From NCBI RefSeq assembly GCF_014698845.1, contig NZ_JACJTV010000004.1, positions 244,079 through 308,078 on the forward strand: a stretch of DNA of 64,000 nucleotides, read 5' to 3'. This stretch comes from Coleofasciculus sp. FACHB-1120 (lineage in GTDB: Bacteria; Cyanobacteriota; Cyanobacteriia; Cyanobacteriales; FACHB-T130). This document shows, piece after piece, positions 33,427-42,780 of the stretch. A program made the position numbers and the translations under genes. Each line of letters opens with the position of its first letter. The stretch's first letter is position 1. The notes below the pieces were generated by a model. It was not told where the DNA came from. It was given only the letters and a program-made list of their open reading frames with translations, and did no database searches.

Positions 33427-34082
33427 CCAACACCACGCACGGTTTGAATCAAACGCTTTTCGTTATTTTCTTCTAGTTTTAAACGGAGGTAACGAATATA
33501 AACTTCGATGATATTAGAGTCGCCCATAAAGTCGTAGCCCCAGACTTGCTCCAGAATGCGATCGCGCGTAATCACTTGCCGAGGATGGGCGAGTAAATGT
33601 TCTAGTAGATCGAATTCTTTTGCTGTTAACTCAATCGCGCGATCGCCTCGATAAATTTCTCGTGTCTGTCGATTTAAACTTAAGTCTTCAAACTGTAATA
33701 AATCAGAATTTTCTTTTTGATTTCTTCGCAAGTGAGCGCGGACTCTCGCTAATAATTCTTCAATACTGAAGGGTTTAACAACATAGTCATCTGCCCCGGC
33801 ATCTAAACCAGCCACGCGATCGCTGATTTCATCTTTTGCAGTTAATAAAATAATTGGCACTTTATTTCCGGTTGTTCGCAGGCGGCGACAGAGTTCTAAC
33901 CCCGATAATCCTGGCAGCATCCAGTCTAAAATCACTAGCTCCGGATTGGATTCTCGCGCTGTTGTCAGCCCCGATAAACCGTCGTGAGCTACGCTAACTT
34001 GGTATCCTTCATAGGTTAATTCTAGTTCGAGAAATCGAGCCAGTTTGACTTCATCTTCTACCAACAAGATATGTGCTGCCAT
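33408..34082 (-). CDS. OmpR/PhoB-family response regulator
   Basis: The 224-residue protein has a receiver (acidic pair E9-D10-E11, phospho-site D53 in [11 protein letters not shown] in LLTAKD, K103-like VVKPF) and a winged-helix DNA-binding domain ([18 protein letters not shown], ending [10 protein letters not shown]). It forms a pair with the kinase gene at 34134, which lies 51 bp upstream in the same direction, so the two should be co-transcribed. The sequence is somewhat like ManR of the manganese-sensing ManS/ManR pair of cyanobacteria, but I cannot separate it from other OmpR members by eye, so no symbol is given. Confidence 0.92.
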   Translation of the reverse strand: MAAHILLVEDEVKLARFLELELTYEGYQVSVAHDGLSGLTTARESNPELVILDWMLPGLSGLELCRRLRTTGNKVPIILLTAKDEISDRVAGLDAGADDYVVKPFSIEELLARVRAHLRRNQKENSDLLQFEDLSLNRQTREIYRGDRAIELTAKEFDLLEHLLAHPRQVITRDRILEQVWGYDFMGDSNIIEVYIRYLRLKLEENNEKRLIQTVRGVGYVLRT

Positions 34083-34133
34083 CAGATGTTAATCCTTAGC
34101 CATTACAGGTCTAACAACGGACTCTTTGCTTAA

Positions 34134-35585
34134 TTAAGGTGCGGGTAAGATGACTGTAAAAACGCTACCTTCACCGAGTTTTGATCTCACCGTGACACTC
34201 CCATCCATGCCTTCAATCAGGGTTTTAACGATAGATAAACCCAAACCGGCACCACCCGTTGAACGTCCCCTAGCTTCATCCACGCGGTAGAAGCGCTCAA
34301 AGATATGGGCTTGTTTTTGCAGAGGAATACCACAACCCTTGTCACAAATTTGGATGGTCACATTGTCGTGAGTTTGAGCTAATTTTATTGTGACAGGTTC
34401 GTTGGGTTCAGAATATTTTAAGGCATTATCGATTAAGTTGAGTAATACTTGTTTAAGACGGTTGCGATCGCTTCTAATTTCAATTGGGTAGGAACTTGTC
34501 TCAATCACTATTTCTCGACTGCTAAATTGCTGTGCCATTCCTACCACCTCTGCCACCAAATCGTTTATAAAAAAGCTTTCCAAATGGAAATGCATATAAC
34601 CACTATCCGCTCGTGCCAAATCGAGTAAATCTTGCAATAAGTGAATCGTGCTATCTGTCTCAGAAGCAGCAATTTCCAGGGCTTCTTGCTGGGCTTCTGT
34701 TAAATTTGTACTTCGTCGCAAGGTACTTTGGAGATAGCCATAAACAATCGTTAAAGGTGTCCGCAATTCATGGGAAACATTACTGACAAATTGCCTCTGC
34801 TGTTCCCAAGCTTGCGACAGGCGAGACAACATCATGTTAAATGTATTGGCTAATTCTTTAACTTCACTCGGAGCCTGCTCAAGATGCAGTTGTGCTTGTC
34901 CTAAATCTTCTACGGAGATGACTTGAGTCATTTGGCTCATTTGTCGCAATGGTTGAAGCGATCGCTTGATATAGATAGCAATTGCTACCGTACTTGTTAC
35001 AATTGCTACGATATAAGCAATTCCCATGCTACGAATCACCGCTTCAAACATGGTTTGTTCGCTAGTGATATCCTGCGCCACATAGAGATTGCCGATTTTT
35101 GTACCCTTTACGATTAAAGGAATACCACAAATCAGTAAGTAACGTTGGTTAATTTGATAAATTTCGGGTTCGATTGTCATTCCCGACAGGGACAGCAATT
35201 GGGTAGAAGTGTCGTTACCTTGCCAAGGTGGCGCAACCAGCGTTATGGATTTAGCAGCGATCACTTTATTAGGATAAGCCACCCAGATAAGTAAATTTGG
35301 CGTGGTGCGGTTATCAATTGCCTTTTTCAGCCCAGTCTCTACAGACATCATTTCACTGTAGAGTTCGACATCCTGTGGAAAACGCTTTGTAATATGCTGA
35401 ATATTTTGCTTAGGGGAACTAATCAGAAGCTGCTGCATTTTCCAACTCGTCCAAATGGCAATGCTACTGATTCCGAAGATTGAAACAGCCGTAATTCCGA
35501 CTGTTAGGCGAAACTGAAGTGAAAACGGATCGATTTTCTGTTTGATTTTGCTAATTACCTGTTGATAGCTCCTTATGAATGACAT
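34134..35585 (-). CDS. Membrane sensor histidine kinase (partner of the OmpR regulator)
   Basis: The 483-residue protein has a TM segment at about 27-47, a periplasmic domain of ~135 residues, a second TM at about 188-208, HAMP (RSLQPLRQMSQMTQV), H-box NVSHELRTPLTIVYG with His272, N-box LNLIDNALKY, G1 DKGCGIP, F-box FERFYRVD and G2 GAGLGLSIV. All catalytic boxes are intact, so it should be an active kinase. The periplasmic part is not a known fold to me. It resembles cyanobacterial ManS-like kinases in layout; the signal remains to be shown. Probably the first gene of a two-gene operon with 33408-34082. Confidence 0.93.
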   Translation of the reverse strand: MSFIRSYQQVISKIKQKIDPFSLQFRLTVGITAVSIFGISSIAIWTSWKMQQLLISSPKQNIQHITKRFPQDVELYSEMMSVETGLKKAIDNRTTPNLLIWVAYPNKVIAAKSITLVAPPWQGNDTSTQLLSLSGMTIEPEIYQINQRYLLICGIPLIVKGTKIGNLYVAQDITSEQTMFEAVIRSMGIAYIVAIVTSTVAIAIYIKRSLQPLRQMSQMTQVISVEDLGQAQLHLEQAPSEVKELANTFNMMLSRLSQAWEQQRQFVSNVSHELRTPLTIVYGYLQSTLRRSTNLTEAQQEALEIAASETDSTIHLLQDLLDLARADSGYMHFHLESFFINDLVAEVVGMAQQFSSREIVIETSSYPIEIRSDRNRLKQVLLNLIDNALKYSEPNEPVTIKLAQTHDNVTIQICDKGCGIPLQKQAHIFERFYRVDEARGRSTGGAGLGLSIVKTLIEGMDGSVTVRSKLGEGSVFTVILPAP

Positions 35586-35888
35586 GAATTAAAAGTTTTA
35601 GCCATCTAGAGACTCTACTGGCTTCCAGCTTAACCATAAATCCTGAGAAAATCCTGAGATTACTTATGAAAGATTGCAAGTATTATATTTCGGTTGATAT
35701 ACGGTTTCATTCTTGTAGAGGTAGGCTTGATAAGCAGATACCTAATTCCTGCCTAAAATTGGGATAAACCCGCCCTCCGTCGCCTAGGAAAGGAGAATGT
35801 AGCAATTCTAGGCGATCGCCGATCGAAAGAGTGCTGCTTAGTTTTACAATGAATTGGCGAAATCTGATAGCTCAAAGTCAACAAATCA
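35586..35888. other. Divergent promoter region, no gene seen
   Basis: This lies between the kinase gene and purT, which are transcribed away from each other. It includes a HIP1-like site at ~35813. No hairpin with a T-run. Confidence 0.5.
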
Positions 35889-37076
35889 ATGGGACCTTCT
35901 CTCAAGCTTCCTCAAAAAATCATGCTGCTTGGTTCGGGAGAACTCGGCAAAGAATTTGTCATCGCTGCTCAACGTCTTGGCAACCATATCATTGCAGTGG
36001 ATCGCTATCATAATGCTCCAGCAATGCAAGTAGCTGATGAATTTGAAGTAATTTCTATGCTCAGTGCTGATGACCTAGAAGCCGTCGTGCAAAAACATCA
36101 GCCAAATTTAATTATTCCGGAAATCGAAGCGATTAGGACGGAGAAACTGATTGAATTTGAAAAGAGAGGGTTTACAGTCATTCCGACTGCTACTGCTACC
36201 CATTACACGATGAATCGAGACCGAATTAGGGAACTCGCCCATCAGCAGTTAGGAATTAGAACCGCAAAATATGCTTATGCAACAAAGTTAGAGGAATTTA
36301 TTGATGCTTGCGACAAAATTGGATTTCCAAATGTCGTAAAACCTGTGATGTCATCCTCTGGAAAAGGTCAATCGGTTGTCAATTCGAGCGATGAGGTTGA
36401 AGCGGCATGGAAGTATGCGATCGAAGGTTCTAGAGGAGATACTCAAAAAATTATTGTTGAAGAGTTCATTCCCTTTGAATTAGAAATAACATTGCTAACG
36501 ATTAAGCAGTGGGATGCTCCAACCATTTTCTGCCCTCCTATCGGTCATCGTCAAGAAAGGGGGGATTATCAAGAATCCTGGCAACCAGCAGCCATGCCAG
36601 AAAAATTGCTTTTGGAAGCCCAGGCGATCGCGCAAAAAGTTACCGATGCTTTGGGAGGCGCTGGTATCTTCGGGGTAGAGTTCTTTATTACAAGAGATTC
36701 CGTAATTTTCTCCGAACTTTCTCCCCGACCTCATGATACGGGAATGGTGACATTAATTTCTCAAAATTTGAATGAATTTGAATTGCATCTAAGAGCGGTT
36801 TTAGGCTTGCCAATTCCTAAAATAGAACTATTAGGGGCTTCAGCAAGTGCGGTAATTCTGGCAAGTAAGCATTCAAATTCGATCGCTTTTATGGAGCTGC
36901 AAGAGGCTTTGTCTGAACCAGATGTAGACATCCGGTTATTTGGTAAGCCCAATTCTCGTCCTAACCGCAGAATGGGAGTCGCTTTGGCGAAAGCAAGTAA
37001 TGTCCAAGAGGCGCGAGATAAAGCGACTAAAGCCGCTAGCAAGATTAAAATTGTTAATCAAGACGATCATTATTGA
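35889..37076 (+). CDS. purT: Formate-dependent phosphoribosylglycinamide formyltransferase
   Basis: PurT joins formate to GAR with ATP in purine synthesis, an alternative to the folate-dependent PurN. The 395-residue protein has the ATP-grasp layout: N-terminal preATP domain [23 protein letters not shown]-binding region with [15 protein letters not shown], the ATP-binding [11 protein letters not shown] loop, [19 protein letters not shown] and the metal site [12 protein letters not shown] followed by [16 protein letters not shown]. These are specific for PurT as opposed to PurK. The length is normal (390-395). No clear Shine-Dalgarno is seen; ATG 35889 gives the family N-terminus. Confidence 0.96.
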   Translation: MGPSLKLPQKIMLLGSGELGKEFVIAAQRLGNHIIAVDRYHNAPAMQVADEFEVISMLSADDLEAVVQKHQPNLIIPEIEAIRTEKLIEFEKRGFTVIPTATATHYTMNRDRIRELAHQQLGIRTAKYAYATKLEEFIDACDKIGFPNVVKPVMSSSGKGQSVVNSSDEVEAAWKYAIEGSRGDTQKIIVEEFIPFELEITLLTIKQWDAPTIFCPPIGHRQERGDYQESWQPAAMPEKLLLEAQAIAQKVTDALGGAGIFGVEFFITRDSVIFSELSPRPHDTGMVTLISQNLNEFELHLRAVLGLPIPKIELLGASASAVILASKHSNSIAFMELQEALSEPDVDIRLFGKPNSRPNRRMGVALAKASNVQEARDKATKAASKIKIVNQDDHY

Positions 37077-37097
37077 CGCTTGATTATTAGAGATTCC

Positions 37098-37126
37098 CCT
37101 AACCCCCTTTTTTAAGGCGGGTTAGG
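37098..37126. repeat. Cyanobacterial palindromic repeat of the CCTAACCCCC type
   Basis: cctaaccccc and gcgggttagg flank ttttttaag. This short hairpin is a common dispersed repeat in filamentous cyanobacteria; here it lies 21 bp after purT and may also act as a terminator. Confidence 0.65.
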
Positions 37127-37230
37127 ATAAAATTTACCTTTCTATAAAGAATATAGGGTGGATAAAATATGTTGTCTTTAAATATAAAAATTGTATTAAT
37201 AGAGAAATTAGAATTCAGGAGTTAGTCAGG

Positions 37231-38010
37231 TTGAACGATTCCATTTTTTCTGATATTCAAAACCATTGGGCACAAGAGTGTATCCAACAACTGCAAGAGC
37301 GAAATCTGATCAGCGGCTACCCAGATGGTACCTTTCGTCCCAATGCACAGGTGACGCGGGCAGAGTTTGCGGCGCTGGTGCGAAAAGCGTTTCCTAATGC
37401 TGTCCCGATTCGGAATGCAATTAACTTTGTGGATGTGCCTTCAAGTCATTGGGCTTATCAGGCGATTCAAGTTGTTTATCGGGCGGGTTTTTTGTCTGGC
37501 TATCCGGATCGTACATTTAAGCCCAGTCAGGCGATTCCGCGAGTGCAAGCTTTTGTAGCTTTGGCATCGGGGTTGAAGTATGGCGCTACCACAAATCCCA
37601 ACGAGATATTAAAAAAGTATTTTGAGGATGCGGCGCAGATTCCCAATTATGCAATTGGCGCGGTCGCATCTGCAACCGAAAAATATCTGGTCGTCAATTA
37701 TCCGAATGTCCGACGCTTTAACCCCAATCAGAATGCCACTAGAGGCGAGATTGCGGCTTTGATTTGTCGCGCTTTGAGCATTTCTGGGGTGCCGTTGCAG
37801 TATATTCCGGGGATGGAATTTGTGGTCATTGGGTTGCAATTTGATGAAGCTGAAGCTTTTTCGGAAGGATTGGCACGAGTCAAAATTGCTGATAAGTGGG
37901 GTTATATCGATAAAACAGGTAAATTCGTAATCTCGCCACAATTTGATGAAGCAGAGGCTTTTTCTGAAGGAGTGGCGCTAATTAGACAATACGCGCCAAA
38001 GAGGCAGTAA
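37231..38010 (+). CDS. SLH-domain protein with WG repeats (first of a coupled pair)
   Basis: The 259-residue protein has three S-layer homology units: FSDIQNHWAQECIQQLQERN with LISGYPDGTFRP, a second unit (FVDVPSSHWAYQAIQVVYRA, FLSGYPDRTFKP) and a weaker third (FEDAAQIPNYAIGAVASATE). Two WG/KWG repeats follow at the end (LQFDEAEAFSEGLARVKIAD, KWGYIDKTGKF). SLH units anchor proteins to the cell wall. The start is TTG 37231 with AGGAG 11-15 bp upstream; no signal peptide is seen, so an upstream start may be missed. The stop overlaps the next start (TAATG), implying translational coupling. In other cyanobacteria these parts often form one polypeptide, so this may be a split gene. Confidence 0.8.
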   Translation: MNDSIFSDIQNHWAQECIQQLQERNLISGYPDGTFRPNAQVTRAEFAALVRKAFPNAVPIRNAINFVDVPSSHWAYQAIQVVYRAGFLSGYPDRTFKPSQAIPRVQAFVALASGLKYGATTNPNEILKKYFEDAAQIPNYAIGAVASATEKYLVVNYPNVRRFNPNQNATRGEIAALICRALSISGVPLQYIPGMEFVVIGLQFDEAEAFSEGLARVKIADKWGYIDKTGKFVISPQFDEAEAFSEGVALIRQYAPKRQ

Positions 38011-39980
38011 TGGAAACTCGCGGTGTCTGGATTACCACTACAGATAGCAAAGTCCTGAATTCTCGGCAAAACATTGCGGCGGCGATGGATTTCCTCGCTC
38101 AAACTGGGTTCAATGTAGTTTTTCCTGTTATTTGGAATAGCGCCTTTACGCTATATCCCAGTAAAGTGATGCAGGACAATTTTGGAGTCGAAATTGATCC
38201 GCGATATCGCGATCGCGATCCCTTAGCTGAAATGGTAACTGAGGCGCGTCGAGTTGGACTTGCGGTGATTCCCTGGTTTGAATATGGATTTGCCGCTTCT
38301 TACAATCAAAATGGTGGACATATTCTCGCGAAAAAACCTGATTGGGGTGCCCGCGACAGCAGCGGCAATTTAGTTAAAAAGAACAGTTTCGAGTGGATGA
38401 ATGCCCTTGATGTTGAAGTGCAGGAATTCTTACTCAATTTAGTGCTAGAAGTTGTCAAAAATTACGATATCAGCGGCATTCAAGGGGATGATCGACTGCC
38501 TGCACTTCCAAGTGAAGGGGGCTACGATCGACGAACAAGCGATCGCTACTTTCAGCAGTTCTTCCAAAATCCTCCGCAAAACCCGAAAGATCCGCAATGG
38601 CTTCAGTGGCGTGCGGATATTCTTACCGATTTCTTAACTCGCCTCTATCAAGAAGTCATTAATATTAAGCCAGAATTACTGATTTCACTGGCACCAAGCC
38701 TCCACGGTTGGGCACTTCAGGAATATCTGCAAGATCCCAAAGCTTGGAGCGATCGCGGGTTGGTTGATATGATGCATCCACAGTTGTATCGCCGCGATTT
38801 CTTAAGTTACAAACAACTGGTTGATACTCTTGTCGCCAAGCAATTTACCCCGGAACAGCTACCCACCCTGATGCCCGGTATTTTACTCAAAGTCGGGGGA
38901 TATCGCATCAGCGCCGACTACTTGTTGCAAGCGATCGCTTACAATCGCTTTTGTGGCATCCAAGGCGAAGTTTTCTTCTTCTACGAAGGGCTGCGAGAAG
39001 ACAACGACGCCTTAGCCAAAGCCTTGCGTTCTGGCCCCTACTCCCAGCCTGCACCCTTTAATCCCTCACAATTAAAACAGCTTGGCTTTACCAGTCGGAG
39101 AATTGGCGGAAAATATAGCTATATCGACTCGACCGGAAAAAGCGTCAGCCAGCCGCAATTTGACTGGGTGGATTCCTTTTATAGCGGGCTGGCGCGGGTC
39201 AAAATGGGCTATAAATGGAGCTTTATTGATAAAAACGGAAAACTGATTAGCCGATTCCAATTTGATAGCGCCGAGCATTTCCAAGAAGGGCTAGCAGTGA
39301 TAAAAATTGGTAGCAAATATAGTTATATCGATAATACGGGGAAACTGATTATAGGGTTGCAATTTGATGAAGCTAAGTCTTTTTCAGGAGGTTTAGCAGC
39401 AGTCAAGATAGAGAACAAGTGGGGCTATATTGATAAGACGAATCCTGAAGCGCTAAATCCGCCTCAGGGCTGGATAAACAACTTTTTGGTTCGCTTCCAA
39501 ACTATTCTTAATCCAAACACCCTCAAAATTCCTCCGCAATTTGATAGCGCTGATGCATTTTCGGGAGGAATGGCACGCATTAGTGTTGGCGGAAAATATG
39601 GTTATATCGACACGACCGGAAAGCTGGTAATATTGCCACAATTTGAGGACGCTAAATCTTTTTCAGAAAAATTAGCAGCGGTAAAACTTGCTGGAAAATG
39701 GCGGTATATCGATAGAACTGGGAAGGTCGTAATATTGCCGCAATTTCAGGATGCTGAGTCTTTTTCAGAAGGGCTAGCGGCAGTCAAAATTGCTGGCAAG
39801 TGGGGCTATATTAACAAGGCAGGGAAACTGGTCATTCCCACAGAATTTGACAACGCTCAACCCTTTTCTCAAGGGTTGGCGCTGGTTAATATTGGTGGAT
39901 CGTGGCGTTCAAGCGGTGAGAATGGCGAATGGTCTTTCAGCGGCGGGAAATGGGGCTACATTCGGAACGTGCTGTCTTGA
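38010..39980 (+). CDS. Glycoside hydrolase-like (GHL10/DUF187) protein with WG repeats
   Basis: The 656-residue protein has a TIM-barrel-like GHL10 domain in residues ~1-350: METRGVWITTTDSKVLNSRQ, VFPVIWNSAFTLYPSKV, AVIPWFEYGFA, GIQGDDRLP, LISLAPSLHGW and VDMMHPQLYRRDF. Residues ~360-650 hold about seven WG (KWG) repeats of the pattern GKYGYIDTTGKLVI.PQFD.A.SFSEGLA. The GHL10 family is thought to act on cell-wall polysaccharides, but the catalytic acid residues are not proven. It starts inside the stop codon of the SLH gene, so the two products may be made in equal amounts. No signal peptide of its own, which again hints that the pair was one exported protein. Confidence 0.85.
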   Translation: METRGVWITTTDSKVLNSRQNIAAAMDFLAQTGFNVVFPVIWNSAFTLYPSKVMQDNFGVEIDPRYRDRDPLAEMVTEARRVGLAVIPWFEYGFAASYNQNGGHILAKKPDWGARDSSGNLVKKNSFEWMNALDVEVQEFLLNLVLEVVKNYDISGIQGDDRLPALPSEGGYDRRTSDRYFQQFFQNPPQNPKDPQWLQWRADILTDFLTRLYQEVINIKPELLISLAPSLHGWALQEYLQDPKAWSDRGLVDMMHPQLYRRDFLSYKQLVDTLVAKQFTPEQLPTLMPGILLKVGGYRISADYLLQAIAYNRFCGIQGEVFFFYEGLREDNDALAKALRSGPYSQPAPFNPSQLKQLGFTSRRIGGKYSYIDSTGKSVSQPQFDWVDSFYSGLARVKMGYKWSFIDKNGKLISRFQFDSAEHFQEGLAVIKIGSKYSYIDNTGKLIIGLQFDEAKSFSGGLAAVKIENKWGYIDKTNPEALNPPQGWINNFLVRFQTILNPNTLKIPPQFDSADAFSGGMARISVGGKYGYIDTTGKLVILPQFEDAKSFSEKLAAVKLAGKWRYIDRTGKVVILPQFQDAESFSEGLAAVKIAGKWGYINKAGKLVIPTEFDNAQPFSQGLALVNIGGSWRSSGENGEWSFSGGKWGYIRNVLS

Positions 39981-40016
39981 AGAACTGAGGGCTGTAAGGG
40001 CGGGGTTTCACGGCTG

Positions 40017-40877
40017 CTACTGAGTTGCGGGTGGCAAACGCGATCGCACAGACTGAGCAAAGTCCTCGCGTCCAATCTCTAATTGTGGTGGAACGCCGTT
40101 GGGATAGGTTTGAGTGATTAAAGCTTGTAGTTTTTGAATTCGGTTCTCAGGGTTAGGGTGAGTGCTGAAAAACTCCGGAGATGCACCGCCACTCCTGGCA
40201 CTCGCCAGAATCTGCATCACTTCGAGGCTGGCTTTAGGGTTGTAGCCAGCTTGCGCCATAAACTGAACGCCAAGGCGATCGCTTTCTAGTTCGTCCTCTC
40301 TTCCGTAGCGCAGATTGACAATCTGGTTCACTGCTTGGGCAATCACTTGTGCCTGCCGACCGCCACCTTGGTCATCACTCGCTGCGACTCCAACCGCTGT
40401 CACCAGCGCTGTACCGAGTTGCTGCTTTGCCAAGCGTTCCGCCCCGTGTCGCCCCACAACGTGCCCAACCTCGTGCCCCAGCACAGACGCCAGTTGCGCT
40501 TCAGAAGAAAGACGACGCAATAAACCCGCAGTAATGAAAATTTGTCCTCCCGGCAACGCGAAGGCATTAATCGTTTGAGGGTCGCGCAGCAGGTGAAATT
40601 CAAAAGGATAGCCAGAAGTCTTCGCCTTTGACTCCTGCACCACCTCATTGCCTACTTTGTCAATATAGTTTTGTAGCGCCGGATCTGGGTACAGACCGCC
40701 AAATTTTGCCGCCATTTGCGATCGCGCTTGCAGTCCCAAGACGACTTCCTCCTTGGGCGAAAGTTGCACCCGCTGCTTTTCCCCAGTTACCGGGTTCTCC
40801 ACCGTCGTAGTGCAGTAACTAACTAACCCAAATAGCATAAGTAACAGTGCAATTCCCAGCCGGATCAGCGCTCTCAC
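40017..40877 (-). CDS. M48-family metallopeptidase
   Basis: The 286-residue protein has a signal-like N-terminus (MRALIRLGIALLLMLFGLVS) and a Cys at 22 (SYC), not a clean lipobox. The zinc site is HEVGH at about 135-139, with the third ligand Glu in REDELESDRLG about 60 residues later. GQIFITAGLL and AQAGYNPKASLEVMQIL are typical of the BepA/LoiP-like periplasmic M48 peptidases, which degrade or help fold misassembled outer-membrane proteins. C-terminal FSTHPNPENRIQKL is also a family mark. Its location should be the periplasm. It converges with the GHL10 gene. Confidence 0.92.
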   Translation of the reverse strand: MRALIRLGIALLLMLFGLVSYCTTTVENPVTGEKQRVQLSPKEEVVLGLQARSQMAAKFGGLYPDPALQNYIDKVGNEVVQESKAKTSGYPFEFHLLRDPQTINAFALPGGQIFITAGLLRRLSSEAQLASVLGHEVGHVVGRHGAERLAKQQLGTALVTAVGVAASDDQGGGRQAQVIAQAVNQIVNLRYGREDELESDRLGVQFMAQAGYNPKASLEVMQILASARSGGASPEFFSTHPNPENRIQKLQALITQTYPNGVPPQLEIGREDFAQSVRSRLPPATQ

Positions 40878-41220
40878 TGCTTATTCTCCCGATTTATTCG
40901 TCCGAAGGGTATCATACTGCCCGATAATTTCACATCAGTCTGAGGGCTACTTCGTTAAATGTTCCTACTGTACAAAGGCGATTCTAGAGCTTGAAACCAA
41001 GAGCCCGTTTTCCCTTTCCCCGATGTTAAATATTATTAATTGACTTGAGATTTCGGCGCAATCAATGAGGAATTAGCTTTGTGGGAACTCGCTCGTGAAA
41101 AAAAATGCCGCTTGCCTATCTTTTGGGGTAAAGACACTTATATCGTGTGGCAGATAGGATTGCTCTATTTGAACTGTTAATCTGTAAATGTAAATAAGAG
41201 ACTATTAAGGAATCAGAACC
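40878..41220. other. Divergent intergenic region, no gene seen
   Basis: AT-rich; the promoters of the M48 gene and the GlsB-like gene must lie here. An AGGA site sits just before 41221. Confidence 0.5.
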
Positions 41221-41490
41221 ATGAATATTATTGCTTGGATCGTTTTAGGTCTGATTGCTGGTGCAATTGCTAAAGCTATTTATCCGGGTCATCAAGGCGG
41301 CGGGATTCTCGGAACCATCGTACTAGGTATCATTGGAGCTTTCGTAGGCGGTAGTATCGGTACTTTCCTGAGTACGGGAACTCTAACATTAGCAGCTTCT
41401 AGCTTGAGTATCCCTGGAGTTATTGTCGCTGTTTTAGGCGCAATTGTTGCAGTCTTCCTGTGGAACTTACTCACTCGCCGCGCCGCTTAA
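41221..41490 (+). CDS. GlsB/YeaQ/YmgE-family small membrane protein
   Basis: The 89-residue protein has three hydrophobic segments and the family pattern IIAWIVLGLIAGAIAKAIYP, GHQGGGILGTIVLGIIGAFV and GGSIGTFL. The family, once called transglycosylase-associated, is stress-induced in several bacteria; the molecular role is unknown. AGGA lies 9-12 bp before the start. Monocistronic; a hairpin follows at 41641. Confidence 0.92.
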   Translation: MNIIAWIVLGLIAGAIAKAIYPGHQGGGILGTIVLGIIGAFVGGSIGTFLSTGTLTLAASSLSIPGVIVAVLGAIVAVFLWNLLTRRAA

Positions 41491-41903
41491 GTAGCGCGAC
41501 ATCTGCCACTTCGTTCGGCAGATTCAAAATGCTCAATCTGCGATCGCAGCTCTTGGGCAAGTCTTGGGCAACTGATTAATTTTCAAGGAAGTGAAAATTG
41601 CGTTGTAATAGACGACAGGTAAGTAGTATCCGCCTCGTCAGTAGGGGAGTCTCTGATACTCCCCTACACTTTCAATGCAATGAGAGCAAAGAACGCGATC
41701 GCTTGGCTCAAGATTGATATTTTTTGAGTGAAGTATGAAACTTCAGGATTTTTCAATCTTGCCGTACAAAGTTATTTTATGGCTTTGAAAATAGCTTTGA
41801 AAATAGCTTTGAAATAACTGCCAGAGCCTGCATCTACCCTTCGTATAAAAGTTCCAGATAAAAATCAAGATAAAAATTGAAGGTTGAAACAGACAGGCTG
41901 CAA
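41491..41903. other. Intergenic region with hairpin and short tandem repeat
   Basis: It contains the hairpin at 41641-41667 and three copies of gctttgaaaata (about 41782-41815). No gene is seen. Confidence 0.5.
41641..41667. terminator. Hairpin terminator candidate
   Basis: A perfect 10-bp stem gtaggggagt / actcccctac with a 7-nt loop, followed by ACTTTC. It lies 150 bp after the GlsB-like gene. Confidence 0.6.
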
Positions 41904-42611
41904 CTATAGCCCTGCGAACCATTCATAACCTTGATCTTCCCAATAGCCTTTATAAGGTAACAAATCGCTAACTAGCGTAATGCTTGTCACCCATTTGCTT
42001 TGCTTGTATCCAAGTTTAATCGGGGAAGCTAGACGTAGAGGGGCACCATTCTCAACCGATAAAGGCTGACCATTTTTTTGATACGCCATGAGAGTTTGGG
42101 GATGCAAAACAGAAGCGATATCCCAGCTTTCGTAATAACCATCCGCTGATTTAAAGTAAGCATAGCGGACATTCTCTTTCGGTTGAGCGAGAGATACAAT
42201 TTCTCGCAGTTGGATTCCCCCCCATTGCACAATTGCCGCCCAACCTTCAACGCAGACATGGCGAATTGTCATTGAGGATGAAGGCATTCGCTGAATATCC
42301 GCCATACTAAGGCTGATAGGGTTATTAACCTCGCCATTCACATTTAGGCGAAACGCAACAGGGTCTATTTGTGGTGTAAAGTCAAATGTATTAATAATTA
42401 AAGCATCTGGCTCAATCTGACTAGCAGGAAATTCAGGTACAGGTTTTTGAGGATTTAGCAGTAACTCTTCAACGCTTTGGTTGAGGGGTTCAAAAGCTTT
42501 GCCAGCAATCCCCTCAAACACGCTGAACGCACAACCCCCCAGAAGTAAACTGATACTGGAAAGTCCTGATAATTGTAGAAATCTGCGACGGGGAACTTGA
42601 ATTAAACCCAT
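41904..42611 (-). CDS. Tat-exported molybdopterin-dependent oxidoreductase (YedY/MsrP-like)
   Basis: The 235-residue protein starts with a twin-arginine signal (VPRRRFLQLSGLSSISLLLG), ending in GGCAF, which may be a lipobox. The catalytic fold belongs to the sulfite-oxidase family: MTIRHVCVEGW holds the Cys that ligates the molybdenum, then WGGIQLREI, YAYFKSADGYYESWDI and RLASPIKLGYKQSKWV. The length is shorter than E. coli YedY/MsrP (334), the C-terminal dimerisation part being absent. MsrP repairs periplasmic methionine sulfoxide; whether this short form does is unknown. The cytochrome b gene 169 bp upstream on the same strand is a plausible electron donor, playing the part of YedZ/MsrQ. 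Confidence 0.88.
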   Translation of the reverse strand: MGLIQVPRRRFLQLSGLSSISLLLGGCAFSVFEGIAGKAFEPLNQSVEELLLNPQKPVPEFPASQIEPDALIINTFDFTPQIDPVAFRLNVNGEVNNPISLSMADIQRMPSSSMTIRHVCVEGWAAIVQWGGIQLREIVSLAQPKENVRYAYFKSADGYYESWDIASVLHPQTLMAYQKNGQPLSVENGAPLRLASPIKLGYKQSKWVTSITLVSDLLPYKGYWEDQGYEWFAGL

Positions 42612-42780
42612 AAAATCTCTCTAAAACCTTCCTAAGCAAATAAGATTGCTATACCAAAATACAAAATCAATCAACAGAAAACTATAAAAAATTTAGTAGG
42701 CTCCTCTTGAGAGATGAAACCTAGAATAAGGTGAATTTTGCGATCGCTCAAGCCAACCTACGGCTCATTATAAAATACCG

